Source: Prolixibacteraceae bacterium | Lineage (GTDB): Bacteria > Bacteroidota > Bacteroidia > Bacteroidales > Prolixibacteraceae | Direction of reading: 5' to 3' | Assembly: GCA_023229575.1 (NCBI GenBank) | Contig: JALNYZ010000055.1 | Span: 1 to 15,932, forward strand | Length of the DNA stretch: 15,932 nucleotides | Shown here: one piece after another, positions 1 to 7,825 of the stretch | How positions within the stretch are numbered: the first letter of the stretch is position 1 | Layout of the letters: each line of letters begins with the position of its first letter | Notes under the pieces: model-generated | Database searches by the model: none | What the model saw: the letters and a program-made list of their open reading frames with translations, nothing else | What the model was told of the DNA's origin: nothing | Translations under genes and position numbers: made by a program

Positions 1-2
1 GT

Positions 3-161
3 CTTGCAATGGGAGGGGAGACCGTGGAATTTACGTTACCGTTCAAAACCAGGCCATTTGTGATGTGCTCAGGCGGATTATCAGTGAAATATGATGATAT
101 TGCCGAATCAAAAGTAAAATTTTCAGGCTCTTCAGGGAATTACGAGATCATCGGAGAGTAA
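3..161 (+). CDS. 3' end of an unidentified gene (52 C-terminal codons)
   Basis: The first bases are an open frame that ends in TAA at 159-161 and has no start inside the window. The visible tail reads roughly LAMGGETVEFTLPFKTRP, then a stretch of alternating polar and hydrophobic residues ending in EIIGE. The pattern suggests beta-strands at the end of a beta-sandwich, as in the C-terminal domains of many secreted carbohydrate-active enzymes. That is an inference from strand pattern and from the glycosidase-like gene 400 bp downstream; I do not recognise the family. The open frame and protein-like composition make a real gene end likely. Confidence 0.55.
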   Translation, partial: LAMGGETVEFTLPFKTRPFVMCSGGLSVKYDDIAESKVKFSGSSGNYEIIGE

Positions 162-196
162 CTGCATTTAAAAAATAAATCTGTACATCAAAGATT

Positions 197-385
197 TTGA
201 GAAATGAGTTTCTCCAGATTATACCCAAAGTTGGAAAAGAAGGGGCAACAGGCATAGTCGCAAAGCTTGGCCTTGATATGGATATTTTTCCCAGCGAGAA
301 TCATTTGGCATCGTTTTCAAGTAGTATGTGTCACGGCAATAATGAAAGTATCGGTAAAGTATATGGCCCAAAGAAGAATTTTTAA
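197..385 (+). pseudogene. IS110-family transposase remnant (C-terminal domain)
   Basis: The frame encodes a piece starting FLQIIPKVGKEGATGIVAKL, followed by a GLDMD.FPS..HLASF segment and GNNESIGK. This matches the arrangement of the C-terminal transposase_20 domain of IS110-family transposases: 'IPGVG..gA..I.AElG.d...F.s..hLASw.G..PGNNESAGK'. That domain contains the catalytic serine region. The expected Trp/Gly positions (LASWAG) are changed to LASFSS, the Pro before GNNES is lost, and the frame stops right after GPKKNF. There is no N-terminal RuvC-like part upstream and the only available start is a TTG. It is therefore a decayed fragment and not a working gene. Family assignment is by motif recall. 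Confidence 0.7.
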
Positions 386-420
386 AGGATATGAAAACAA
401 ATCACGATCCATGGTGACAG

Positions 421-504
421 GTTGATGTTAGTATAAGTCACAGAAATTTTGAAGCTTTAATCAATCCGCATGGCAATAGGTTATTTAAAGTCAGTGAAAA
501 GTAA
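421..504 (+). pseudogene. Possible IS110-like transposase N-terminal scrap
   Basis: After a TGA and a CAG codon, a short frame reads VDVSISHRNFEALINPHGNR and ends VSEK before TAA at 502-504. IS110 transposases begin with a RuvC-like strand of the form 'G(I/V)DVSK..F.v.i', and the VDVS...F.A...P.G...FKVS pattern resembles it. The order is odd: a C-terminal scrap (197-385) lies before an N-terminal scrap. They would therefore come from two copies or from a rearrangement. The match is short, so this is a tentative call. Confidence 0.35.
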
Positions 505-564
505 CATGTAATGAGTATTTCAATATCCATGATTCTGCATATCGTAAACACAAATTATTAAGAC

Positions 565-3468
565 ATGAACAAACTTTTTAAAAGCTTTTTTTTTGCATTA
601 ATTAGCACATCAATTATTTCGGTCAGTATTGCTCAGGAAACCCGTAAAAATAATGTTGTCGTCTTCGGAGACAGCCTTTATTTGCAGAATGTGCCACTTC
701 AACCGGGTGAAGATACATGGAAGTTTATAGAGGATCTGAAATCTCCTATATGGACAAAACATGCATGGAAGAAAGCTGATCCCGGGCCTCAAATGGCGGA
801 TCTTTCCAAAGGTGTCAAACTTCAAATAGGATTCCCTGATCCCAAGGGGCGTCTTGAGCCCTCGTACGAAGACTTGCGCTTATTTTTTGCTGCTGGAAGT
901 GTGCCTTGCGACTTTGGAAAATACATTGTAGAGACTATTGAAGACAAGAAGCTCATGGGTGAATCTTTCCGGTTGGAGGTTCAACCTCGAAACTGCCGGA
1001 TTATAGCTGGTGATGTCGATGGTATGCGACGTGGAATTTACTACCTCGAAAATGAGATGCTTCGTCAGCGTGGCCCTTTTCTCACTCTTGGGAAAGTTGA
1101 AAAGCACCCCATTATTCAAAGACGGATTTCACGCTGTTTCTTTGGACCTATCAAACGGCCGCCAAGGATGAGAGACGAGTTAATGGACGAAGTGAACTAT
1201 TATCCGGATCAGTACCTGAATCGTTTAGCACACGAGGGAGTCAACGGCCTTTGGCTTACTGTTGAATTCCGTGACCTAGTTTCCACTTCTTTCACCCCTG
1301 ACGCCGGGAAAAATGGTGAAAAACGGCTGGCAAAATTAAGACAGACCGTTGAGGCATGTCTAAGGTATGGTATCCGCACATATATTTTTTGCATTGAACC
1401 ACGGGCATGGGACGCAGCAAATCCTGTACTGAAGATTTATCCCGAACTAGCCGGGGCTTCGAGAGGGGCCCAGCACTTCTTTTGCCCTATGAGCCAAACT
1501 GCCCATAAATATCTTTATGAATCAGTAAATAATATCTTTAAGGCAGTTCCTGAGCTTGGTGGAATGATCAATATCACGCATGGGGAGAGGGGTACAACAT
1601 GCTCAAGTGCGGTTCCCGCAACGTCTGAATATGAAGGGCTGATTAATTGCCCACGTTGTTCAAATAAAAAACCATGGGAAATATTAGATGCATCTTTATC
1701 GGCTATGGAACAAGGAATGCATGATGCTGCTCCCGAAGCTGAATTGATCAGTTGGCTTTATATGCCTCAACCACAACGATTCACTACTGGGAGTTCTTAC
1801 AATCTTGGTGACTGGGTTTATGAATTGGCAGCCCATACGCCCAAAAGGGTGTTACTTCAATTTAATTTCGAATCAGGAGTAAGCAGAACTGAATTTGGGA
1901 AACTACTTGTTGGTGGTGACTATTGGATATCTAATCCCGGACCGAGTTCAAGGTTCAGTCGTATAGCAGAAATTGCAAGAAAATATGGCACAGAAGTTTC
2001 AGCAAAAATACAGACAGGTAATTCCCACGAAATAGCTACTGTTCCTTATGTTCCAGTCCCGTCACTACTTTACCGAAAATTCAGTGCAATGAAAAATCTA
2101 GGTGTCACGCATACAATGTTGTGCTGGTATTTCGGAAATTATCCAGGATTGATGAACATGGCAGCCGGTTTATTATCCATGGAGCCATTCCCGGAAAATG
2201 AGGATTCTTTTTTACACCAGCTTGCCTCCATAAACTGGGAAAAGGAAGACGTATCAAAAGTGGTAGAGGCATGGAAACACTTCAGTACCGGATATGAGAA
2301 TTATCCGCTGACCAATATGTTCCAATATTACGGACCAATTCACGATGGGCCTGTCTGGCCACTCTTCCTGAACCCCGAAGATAAACCATTATCTCCAACC
2401 TGGCAGATTGGTTCAAGTTCGCCTTTAAAGCCCTGGCCTCCCAGTGGAGACCGGGTTGGAGAATGTATTGGCGAAATATTAACATTGGAGGAAATCGTTG
2501 AACTTACTAAGCGTATGACCACCTCGTGGGAGAAAGGGATAGCAATTTTTGATGGATTGCTGAATAATTACGCCAATGAACCTGCGCGAATTTTAGATAT
2601 TGGAGTCGCAAAAGCCATTGGTATCCAGCTTAAAAGCGGATACAACATCCTCCATTTCTATCTCCTTCGAGAAAAGATGTTTCGTATGGAAGGGAAAGAA
2701 CGCCTCAAGTTACTGAAACAATTAAGTGAAATTATCGGTGAAGAACTGCAATTAGATAAGCAACTCCTGACGTTGTGTGAAAAGGATTCCCGCCTGGGGT
2801 TTCACTCTGAAGCGGAAGGATATAAGTACTTTCCAGAGAAGATAAGATGGCGCATGGAGCAATTAAGGTTTGTTCTTGCTAATGATATACCGGAACTGAA
2901 AAAGATTATTCGTAACGATCAAGACTTATTCCCTGAATATACAGGGAATAAGCCTGAAGGATCGGTTGTAGATTGTATCGCATTAGATGATTCTACTTGG
3001 TCAGGTAGAGATCTAGTTCTGCCAAAGAATCTATTATGGCAACCGTGTAGTTATGGTTCAGATAAGAGAGTGCTACAATGGACATCGGCTCATGATAAAA
3101 AAGCTTTATATATTTATGTGTCTGACAGGAATGCAGCAGATCCTGTGTGGAAAGGATCTCCAAAATTAGACCTCCAGGTCAAGATCGAACCACAACGGCT
3201 CTGGCCCTGCAAACGATTTACTTTCAACGTTAATACTGAAAATTTAGATCGTAAAGTGACACATGTTATTAAAGAGCATGGAGTGTCTTATGTTGCCGTG
3301 CGTATTCCTTTAAAGGACATTGGATCAGAAGCAGAACTTTTGTCCCCAATACGTCTTGATGTTAGAGCAGGGGGTAATACATGGCGTCCAAATACACCGA
3401 CTTCATCAAGATTAATGCTCGAATCGGATAATCCTGCTCAACTCGGTTGGTTAGTATTTCATAAGTAA
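565..3468 (+). CDS. Secreted glycoside-hydrolase-like protein with C-terminal CBM9-like domain
   Basis: 967 residues, ATG at 565. The N-terminus is a Sec signal peptide: Lys-rich start, hydrophobic run at residues 7-20, likely cut after SIA at about residue 23, so the protein is exported. Residues of about 100-180, with GDVDGMRRGIYYLENEM at 149-165, match the alpha/beta domain placed before the barrel in GH20, GH67 and related glycosidases ('aG..ra.yyLed.m..rG'). The central part (about 185-600) looks like a TIM barrel: it has a GLWLTVEFRDL strand, an acidic ITHGERGTTC motif at 337-346 (E341 is the candidate catalytic acid) and a CPRC pair at 362-365. The last 150 residues or so resemble a CBM9/DOMON-like beta-sandwich (DDSTW..., ALYIYVSDRN). 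Substrate unknown; I infer a glucuronic-acid- or amino-sugar-containing glycan. No SusC/SusD genes are nearby. It could also be a non-hydrolytic binding relative. Confidence 0.75.
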   Translation: MNKLFKSFFFALISTSIISVSIAQETRKNNVVVFGDSLYLQNVPLQPGEDTWKFIEDLKSPIWTKHAWKKADPGPQMADLSKGVKLQIGFPDPKGRLEPSYEDLRLFFAAGSVPCDFGKYIVETIEDKKLMGESFRLEVQPRNCRIIAGDVDGMRRGIYYLENEMLRQRGPFLTLGKVEKHPIIQRRISRCFFGPIKRPPRMRDELMDEVNYYPDQYLNRLAHEGVNGLWLTVEFRDLVSTSFTPDAGKNGEKRLAKLRQTVEACLRYGIRTYIFCIEPRAWDAANPVLKIYPELAGASRGAQHFFCPMSQTAHKYLYESVNNIFKAVPELGGMINITHGERGTTCSSAVPATSEYEGLINCPRCSNKKPWEILDASLSAMEQGMHDAAPEAELISWLYMPQPQRFTTGSSYNLGDWVYELAAHTPKRVLLQFNFESGVSRTEFGKLLVGGDYWISNPGPSSRFSRIAEIARKYGTEVSAKIQTGNSHEIATVPYVPVPSLLYRKFSAMKNLGVTHTMLCWYFGNYPGLMNMAAGLLSMEPFPENEDSFLHQLASINWEKEDVSKVVEAWKHFSTGYENYPLTNMFQYYGPIHDGPVWPLFLNPEDKPLSPTWQIGSSSPLKPWPPSGDRVGECIGEILTLEEIVELTKRMTTSWEKGIAIFDGLLNNYANEPARILDIGVAKAIGIQLKSGYNILHFYLLREKMFRMEGKERLKLLKQLSEIIGEELQLDKQLLTLCEKDSRLGFHSEAEGYKYFPEKIRWRMEQLRFVLANDIPELKKIIRNDQDLFPEYTGNKPEGSVVDCIALDDSTWSGRDLVLPKNLLWQPCSYGSDKRVLQWTSAHDKKALYIYVSDRNAADPVWKGSPKLDLQVKIEPQRLWPCKRFTFNVNTENLDRKVTHVIKEHGVSYVAVRIPLKDIGSEAELLSPIRLDVRAGGNTWRPNTPTSSRLMLESDNPAQLGWLVFHK

Positions 3469-3665
3469 GTATAATCTCACTGCGTAAAAAAGTCAAACGG
3501 AAATATCGTTTTATTTGATGATTGAATTGGATAAATAAAGGTTGAGTTCAAAGGCGGAATTAAAAGAGTTATATATTTTTGTTCAGTCTTCCTTAAAAAC
3601 CAGCATCACAGGTTTTTGCTTAAATCCACGTGTCCTCATAATCAAATAAATAATTTCAATCAGAT
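3469..3665. other. Gap between glycosidase and IS4 element
   Basis: Just after the glycosidase stop there is a weak imperfect hairpin at about 3491-3518 (CAAACG and CGTTT arms followed by a T-rich run) that might act as a terminator. The rest carries, on the minus strand, the C-terminal part of an interrupted reading frame described separately (stop at 3582-3584). No other gene is seen. Confidence 0.4.
3582..3665 (-). pseudogene. 3' part of an unknown reading frame split by the IS4 element
   Basis: On the minus strand the left flank of the IS encodes IEIIYLI followed by MRTRGFKQKPVMLVFKED and a TGA at 3582-3584. If the IS and one 9-bp duplication are removed, this joins in frame with the right flank (4971-5031), giving ...LPSLSKVVGEIWYLI then IEIIYLI. 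The joined frame is 44 codons, preceded by an in-frame TGA at 5032-5034, so it is only the tail of something already broken. I do not recognise the protein. It may itself be the tail of an older transposase. Confidence 0.4.
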
Positions 3666-4970
3666 CACTACTGTCTCGTTAAAAGAGATTGAGTGACAGT
3701 TGTTTACAATTTAGTTCGTTGACATTTTTGTAATCAGTATTTGTAAGTAGCTCTTTTACAGATGTTTTGTCCAGTAGGGAGATGCCTGGAATTTGTAATA
3801 TTTCGTAGGTAGACCTATCAATTTTTAGCTCTTTCCTTACAATCGCTACCAGGCAATAGGTGATAATTGCACAGTAAAGCTGAGTCTTGACCGCATTGGG
3901 AGTGTGACCCCAGAAACTTTTAACCTTCAAGTGCTGCTTTATCCATTTGAAAAATAATTCCACCTGCCAGCGATTTTTATAAAGAATTGCAATTTCAAAG
4001 GCTGATAGTTCGAGATTGTTGGTCAGAAAAACAAACTCAACATTCGTTTCGCTATCGTAGTACTTTATTCGGCGAAGCTTCTCAGGATATCTGTCGTATG
4101 ACTTTTGATTGGTAAATGTCCCTATCTGGTCACATTTTACACCTGCTTCTTTCTCAACTTTATTGGAGTACATCCTGTTGAATTGGAGGTTATTCCTTGC
4201 CCGAAGAACAAAATAGGCTTCGAGACGTTGGATTCTGAAAAGCCGTTCAAAATCATTATAGCCTCGATCAAATATATAGTAACTACCTCTTTCATAGGGA
4301 ATGAAGTCCATCGCATTTACATCAATGACTGAAGCAGTAGTAATGTAAACAAAACTTGGGATCTGCGTTTTAACATCGAAGAGTGTGTGCATTTTTACAC
4401 CTCCTTTTGCTTTGCGGAACTCGGCCCACCAGAAAAGGTTCAAACAAAGGTCAATTGTTGTTGAATCGAAAGCATATATGTTACCATCAACTTTGATCTC
4501 AAAATCGTTGCAAGCGCAAACTCTGCGGGCATAGTCAATGAGATGATATGCAAACTCTTCACAAATCCGGTAGTTTCTGCGAATGTTAGCTCTGGCAAGA
4601 GTCGGTAAGTTTACACCTGACCCAAGTCCAAGGTGATAAGATTTGGCCTTGTGAGCATCGAGGGCAACAATCAAATCCCGCAGACTATCTCGATTAGTGA
4701 GCTGACCGAAAACCATGCAGAGCATCCGATTCCAACAGGTAAATGTTCGAGTGTGTTTGTTGCCATTGTATTTCTGGACAATACCATCAAATACCCTACG
4801 TGGTAAAAACTCGGTAATCTGCGCGAAGACATATTTCCCTTGGTGCATTTTTCAGCAATATTAGCTCCAAAGGAATTCTTTCTGAAATCGTCACGCAAGA
4901 AAATGACCTACAAATAACTGATTATCAAAAATTTCAAAGAACATTCTAAAAATTAAACGAGACACTAGTG
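3666..4970 (-). mobile_element. Complete IS4-family insertion sequence, 1305 bp
   Basis: The element is bounded by imperfect inverted repeats. The left end begins CACTACTGTCTCGTTAAA at 3666, and the reverse complement of the right end begins CACTAGTGTCTCGTTTAA at 4970, giving 16 of 18 matches. It is flanked by an exact 9-bp direct repeat, CAATCAGAT (3657-3665 and 4971-4979), the expected target-site duplication. One long transposase gene fills it on the minus strand, and its stop codon lies inside the left repeat. Matching ends, intact duplication and an open transposase frame indicate a fairly recent and possibly active copy. Confidence 0.9.
3679..4848 (-). CDS. IS4-family transposase
   Basis: 389 residues, ATG at 4848. 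It has the DDE catalytic set in the expected order: D128 in YAFDSTTIDL, D194 in YIFDRGYND, and E297 in the IS4 signature Y-2-R-3-E-6-K (Y290, R293, E297, K304 in LYKNRWQVELFFKWIKQHLK). The N-terminal 75 residues (Q.TEFLPRR.F....K.....RTFTCWNR) match the DUF4372 domain found in front of DDE_Tnp_1 in this IS4 subgroup. Length is normal for the family, and no frameshift or stop is seen. The stop codon at 3679-3681 overlaps the terminal inverted repeat. It catalyses cut-and-paste movement of its own element. Confidence 0.93.
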   Translation of the reverse strand: MHQGKYVFAQITEFLPRRVFDGIVQKYNGNKHTRTFTCWNRMLCMVFGQLTNRDSLRDLIVALDAHKAKSYHLGLGSGVNLPTLARANIRRNYRICEEFAYHLIDYARRVCACNDFEIKVDGNIYAFDSTTIDLCLNLFWWAEFRKAKGGVKMHTLFDVKTQIPSFVYITTASVIDVNAMDFIPYERGSYYIFDRGYNDFERLFRIQRLEAYFVLRARNNLQFNRMYSNKVEKEAGVKCDQIGTFTNQKSYDRYPEKLRRIKYYDSETNVEFVFLTNNLELSAFEIAILYKNRWQVELFFKWIKQHLKVKSFWGHTPNAVKTQLYCAIITYCLVAIVRKELKIDRSTYEILQIPGISLLDKTSVKELLTNTDYKNVNELNCKQLSLNLF

Positions 4971-5031
4971 CAATCAGATACCAAATTTCACCTACAACTT
5001 TCGACAGAGATGGCAAGTCATTAGCTTCGAG
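4971..5031 (-). pseudogene. 5' part of the reading frame split by the IS4 element
   Basis: The right flank of the IS, read on the minus strand, encodes LEANDLPSLSKVVGEIWYLI, in frame with the 3582-3665 piece across the 9-bp target duplication. A TGA at 5032-5034 closes the frame upstream, and no start codon is available. The deacetylase gene ends only 30 bp further upstream, so this debris lies directly downstream of that operon. Function unknown. Confidence 0.35.
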
Positions 5032-5061
5032 TCATTCAACAGTCATTGTTTAATACAATAA

Positions 5062-5850
5062 TCAATGGTCCCTCAACAGGTTCTGTTTTAATTCCTGTGC
5101 TACAACGATAAGAAGATCCCCCAGAATTTCTTTCAGAACATTATCCTGGGGATAACCGTGACCTAAATGTTGCCGGAACCCTTCTGCATAGCTCACATTG
5201 ATTTCCTTCCCCCTATTTTCGCCAAATCGTTTCATTGACAGGATATATTCATCCATCTTATGATGTATCAATAACCAGTTTCGCTGACTGGCGTGACAGG
5301 CAAGCATTTCTTCTTTCATTGAAATTTCGTTGGTAATATCTGCAAACATGGAGGTAAAAATTAGCTGCCCAAAAATGTTTTTAGCCTCCATCGAATCGCA
5401 ATAATATAAATAAGGTACTGGTTCATAGGGGATTTCTGTTATTTCCAGATTTTTCATTCCTGTAGAGAAACAAGCGGTTTGTACTATCTTGCTCGTTGTC
5501 TCATGATCATTCATGTAGTCGACAGGACTATGGGTAAAAACAATTGAAGGCCTGATTTTCCTAATCAAAGAAGTAGTTCTATTGATTGATTCCCGATCGT
5601 ACATAATATAAACATCTTCAAATTCAAGACAATGGTAGCCTGAATCGAGTAACCTGGCTGCTTCAGCCGCTTCCGTTTTTCTAATTTTGCTTATTTCTTC
5701 CCTTGAATATTCCGCGGTGCCTTTATCGCCAGGAGCCATCGTTGCTATGTGAACAGACCATCCAGCCTTCTTTAGTAATGCTAAAGTTCCTGCGCATAGA
5801 ATTTCAGCGTCATCCGGATGGGCAAATATTCCCAAGACTATCTTTTCCAT
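5062..5850 (-). CDS. PIG-L/LmbE-family deacetylase
   Basis: 262 residues, ATG at 5850. It has the family's zinc site: AHPDDAE at residues 10-16 (H11 and D14 as ligands, D13 as probable general base) and the second motif HSPVDYMNDHE at 107-117, with H116 as third ligand. Known members are zinc-dependent amidohydrolases that remove an N-acetyl group from GlcNAc-type sugars (MshB, BshB, PIG-L, BtrD). No signal peptide, so cytoplasmic. The start lies 16 bp after the aminotransferase stop, so the two are probably co-transcribed. In the MshB and BshB systems a glycosyltransferase sits nearby; none is present here. Pairing with a StrS-type aminotransferase suggests action on an amino sugar or aminocyclitol intermediate. 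Substrate unknown. Confidence 0.88.
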   Translation of the reverse strand: MEKIVLGIFAHPDDAEILCAGTLALLKKAGWSVHIATMAPGDKGTAEYSREEISKIRKTEAAEAARLLDSGYHCLEFEDVYIMYDRESINRTTSLIRKIRPSIVFTHSPVDYMNDHETTSKIVQTACFSTGMKNLEITEIPYEPVPYLYYCDSMEAKNIFGQLIFTSMFADITNEISMKEEMLACHASQRNWLLIHHKMDEYILSMKRFGENRGKEINVSYAEGFRQHLGHGYPQDNVLKEILGDLLIVVAQELKQNLLRDH

Positions 5851-5866
5851 AGCTGTAATTATTTTA

Positions 5867-7141
5867 TTATTTCGAATACGCCTTAATTACTTTTCTCAGA
5901 GCATCGCCTATTTGTTCGCAATTTTCGGCTGTATAAGTCGGATAGGCAAAGCAAGTGAAAGTGTGTTTTTCGTGCCATTTCGCATTAGGCACTTCAACAT
6001 TGGAATAATCAACGCTTTTAGGATTCGTGTATTCTTTTGAAGTGAATGGAAATCCTGTTTTCCCAAATGCCAAATGTTGCTGATAAGCCTGTTCGACATG
6101 ACATTGGGGCCAGAAAACTTTCCAAACCATAGCACCTTCTGCTCCGCATGCGTCCACAAATTGTTTAATGTCGCAGGTCATATTCTCGATATCCAAAGTA
6201 AAAGCCATAGCAAACCAACCGTTTTGTCTTACTTCATTGTCGATGGGAAAATACAATACCTGAGGCAAATCTTTTATTTTGTCAATAATGATGCGTGCAT
6301 TTCTACGACGGGTCGGCATATTCCAGGAATCCATTCTTTCAAGTTCACAAATTCCTATTGCTGACTGCATCTCGGTCATGCGGTAATTGAAACCAACCAT
6401 GTTATGGATATATGGAAGCTTCTGTTCCAGTTCCAGTATAGATAAACGGCTTTTGACATCATATCCGTGATCTCTGAAACTACGTGCAATCCATGCATAT
6501 TCCTCATTATCAGTCGTGACCATTCCGCCTTCACCTCCTGTTGTAAAAGTTTTGCTTTGACAGAAGCTGCATCCTGCAATGTCACCTAACGTACCGGTTT
6601 TTTTGCCTTTGAATGAACCGCCAAAAGCCTCTGCATTGTCTTCAATAACAAGAAGATTGTGTTTTTTAGCGAAGGCGTTAATCTTATCCATATTGCAAAC
6701 ATTGCCATATAAATGAACTGGCATAATAGCTTTTGTCTGCACATTGACCAACTTTTCAGCAGATTCAACACTGATGCAATGGTCTTCAATGTTCACATCA
6801 GCAAATCTTGGAATAGCGCCGGCCTGGAGTATCGAAAAACTTGATGCAATAAAAGTATAACTGGGGACAATTACTTCATCTCCCGGACCTATGCCCATCG
6901 CAGTCAATCCGACATGTAATGCGGCTGTTCCTGTTGCAACCGAGATGGCATATTTACTTCCCTGCCATTCGGCAAATTTTTTCTCGAATTCCATTCCTTT
7001 ATTACCAGTCCAATAATTTACTTTTCCAGTACGCAAAACGCTTTCGACTGCCTTAATCGTGTTTTCGTCAAATTGCGGCCAATTAATTTTTGTACTTTTT
7101 ACGGCTTTCGCCCCTCCGTGAATTGCTAATTTTTCTGACAT
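5867..7141 (-). CDS. DegT/DnrJ/EryC1/StrS-family PLP-dependent sugar aminotransferase
   Basis: 424 residues, ATG at 7141, within the usual family range. Type I fold landmarks are in order: the LRTGKVNYWTG start, the ATGTAALHVGL phosphate-binding loop (69-79), PGDEVIVPSYTFIAS (86-100), IEDNAEAFGG with D168 contacting the pyridine nitrogen, and K197 in CSFCQSKTFTTGGEGGM as the PLP Schiff-base lysine. The HDHGYD-type loop (RSFRDHGYD) and GFNYRMTEMQSAIG follow. Members transfer an amino group, usually from glutamate or glutamine, to a keto-sugar or keto-inositol. The long C-terminal half and overall look recall the scyllo-inosose aminotransferase-like branch (StsC/BtrS), but this is impression only. 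First gene of a two-gene unit with the deacetylase. AT-rich leader without a clear Shine-Dalgarno. Confidence 0.9.
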   Translation of the reverse strand: MSEKLAIHGGAKAVKSTKINWPQFDENTIKAVESVLRTGKVNYWTGNKGMEFEKKFAEWQGSKYAISVATGTAALHVGLTAMGIGPGDEVIVPSYTFIASSFSILQAGAIPRFADVNIEDHCISVESAEKLVNVQTKAIMPVHLYGNVCNMDKINAFAKKHNLLVIEDNAEAFGGSFKGKKTGTLGDIAGCSFCQSKTFTTGGEGGMVTTDNEEYAWIARSFRDHGYDVKSRLSILELEQKLPYIHNMVGFNYRMTEMQSAIGICELERMDSWNMPTRRRNARIIIDKIKDLPQVLYFPIDNEVRQNGWFAMAFTLDIENMTCDIKQFVDACGAEGAMVWKVFWPQCHVEQAYQQHLAFGKTGFPFTSKEYTNPKSVDYSNVEVPNAKWHEKHTFTCFAYPTYTAENCEQIGDALRKVIKAYSK

Positions 7142-7166
7142 GATTAGATTTTATAATAGATAATAA

Positions 7167-7355
7167 TTATGTGTAAATAGAATTGTAAACAGTGATTGTG
7201 AGCGAGTTGACTTCTGTAAAGCCTATCAACAGCGTGGATTTATCCTCTTTGTTATTGCAGGACCTAATAAAAAGCATCAACACTACAAAAAACAGTATGG
7301 AATTGAGCTGTAAAAGCCACTCCAAATTTTTAAAACTGGATTGTCTACTCTTCAT
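7167..7355 (-). pseudogene. Probable truncated N-terminus of an exported binding protein
   Basis: 62 codons, ATG at 7355, ending 25 bp before the aminotransferase start. It has a hydrophobic segment (LNSILFFVVLMLFI, residues 17-30), then RSCNNKEDKSTLLIGFTEVN. A membrane segment, a Cys, a charged linker and a first beta-strand of the form 'LIGFT..N' is how sugar-binding periplasmic proteins and hybrid sensors of the RbsB/LacI-like type begin. After residue 51 the sequence (LTITVYNSIYT) looks unrelated and stops. I infer a deletion that removed most of the gene and brought the aminotransferase close. An alternative is a genuine small membrane protein or leader peptide translated ahead of the aminotransferase. 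Confidence 0.4.
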
Positions 7356-7468
7356 TTGTAACGATTAAGTTATCAAGTGTGACCAAATGCTGTACTGCAG
7401 GTTACTATTTATCCTTTTAAAATTGCCGTGTTATTACTTGACGAAAGTAATCTAACAACCTCGTTACG

Positions 7469-7492
7469 ATATAATACTTTTCAGTATAATAT
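7469..7492. other. AT-rich short hairpin
   Basis: ATATAATACT and AGTATAATAT pair with one mismatch around a TTTC loop. It lies between the truncated binding-protein ORF and the IS701 remnant, upstream of the aminotransferase unit on the minus strand. It could be a terminator-like or operator-like palindrome, or simply low-complexity AT sequence. Confidence 0.3.
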
Positions 7493-7504
7493 TAGTATTT
7501 TCAT

Positions 7505-7758
7505 TTAAATGTAGCCCATCTGGTCAATGGTCCTGGCAAGATTGGCATCATTACCGTAATAACCGTCCCCACAATGAAGTCAACAGAAACTCCTTTCTTG
7601 GCCCAACCGCTTTCATCAATGATCAGCCCGCATAGCTTTCGCTTTGGCAGGATTGAACTTACCTCTTTGGAAACCTGATCAATAACGGAACGCTCATTCC
7701 AGTTGGGTTCGGTAATGAAGTGTTGCATCTGATGATAATTGACATCAAGGCCTTCACT
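7505..7758 (-). pseudogene. IS701-like transposase remnant with internal deletion
   Basis: From a TGA-bounded frame at 7758 the sequence reads SEGLDVNYHQMQHFITEPNW, then ER.VIDQVSKEVSSILPKRK, then LIIDESGWAKKG. This is the N-terminal part of IS701-family transposases, whose first catalytic Asp is in 'IDESGW'. The frame then changes: in another minus-strand frame the last 70 bases read CGDGYYGNDANLARTIDQMG and end at TAA 7505-7507. That corresponds to the region around the second catalytic Asp ('DG.YG.D...'). The block between, and everything C-terminal, is missing, so an internal deletion plus truncation has left about 80 codons. Confidence 0.65.
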
Positions 7759-7825
7759 TCAAAATAAGAATAACCAATAACAAAATAAATACAAAATAAA
7801 TAAAATCAATGATTTACATGATCTT

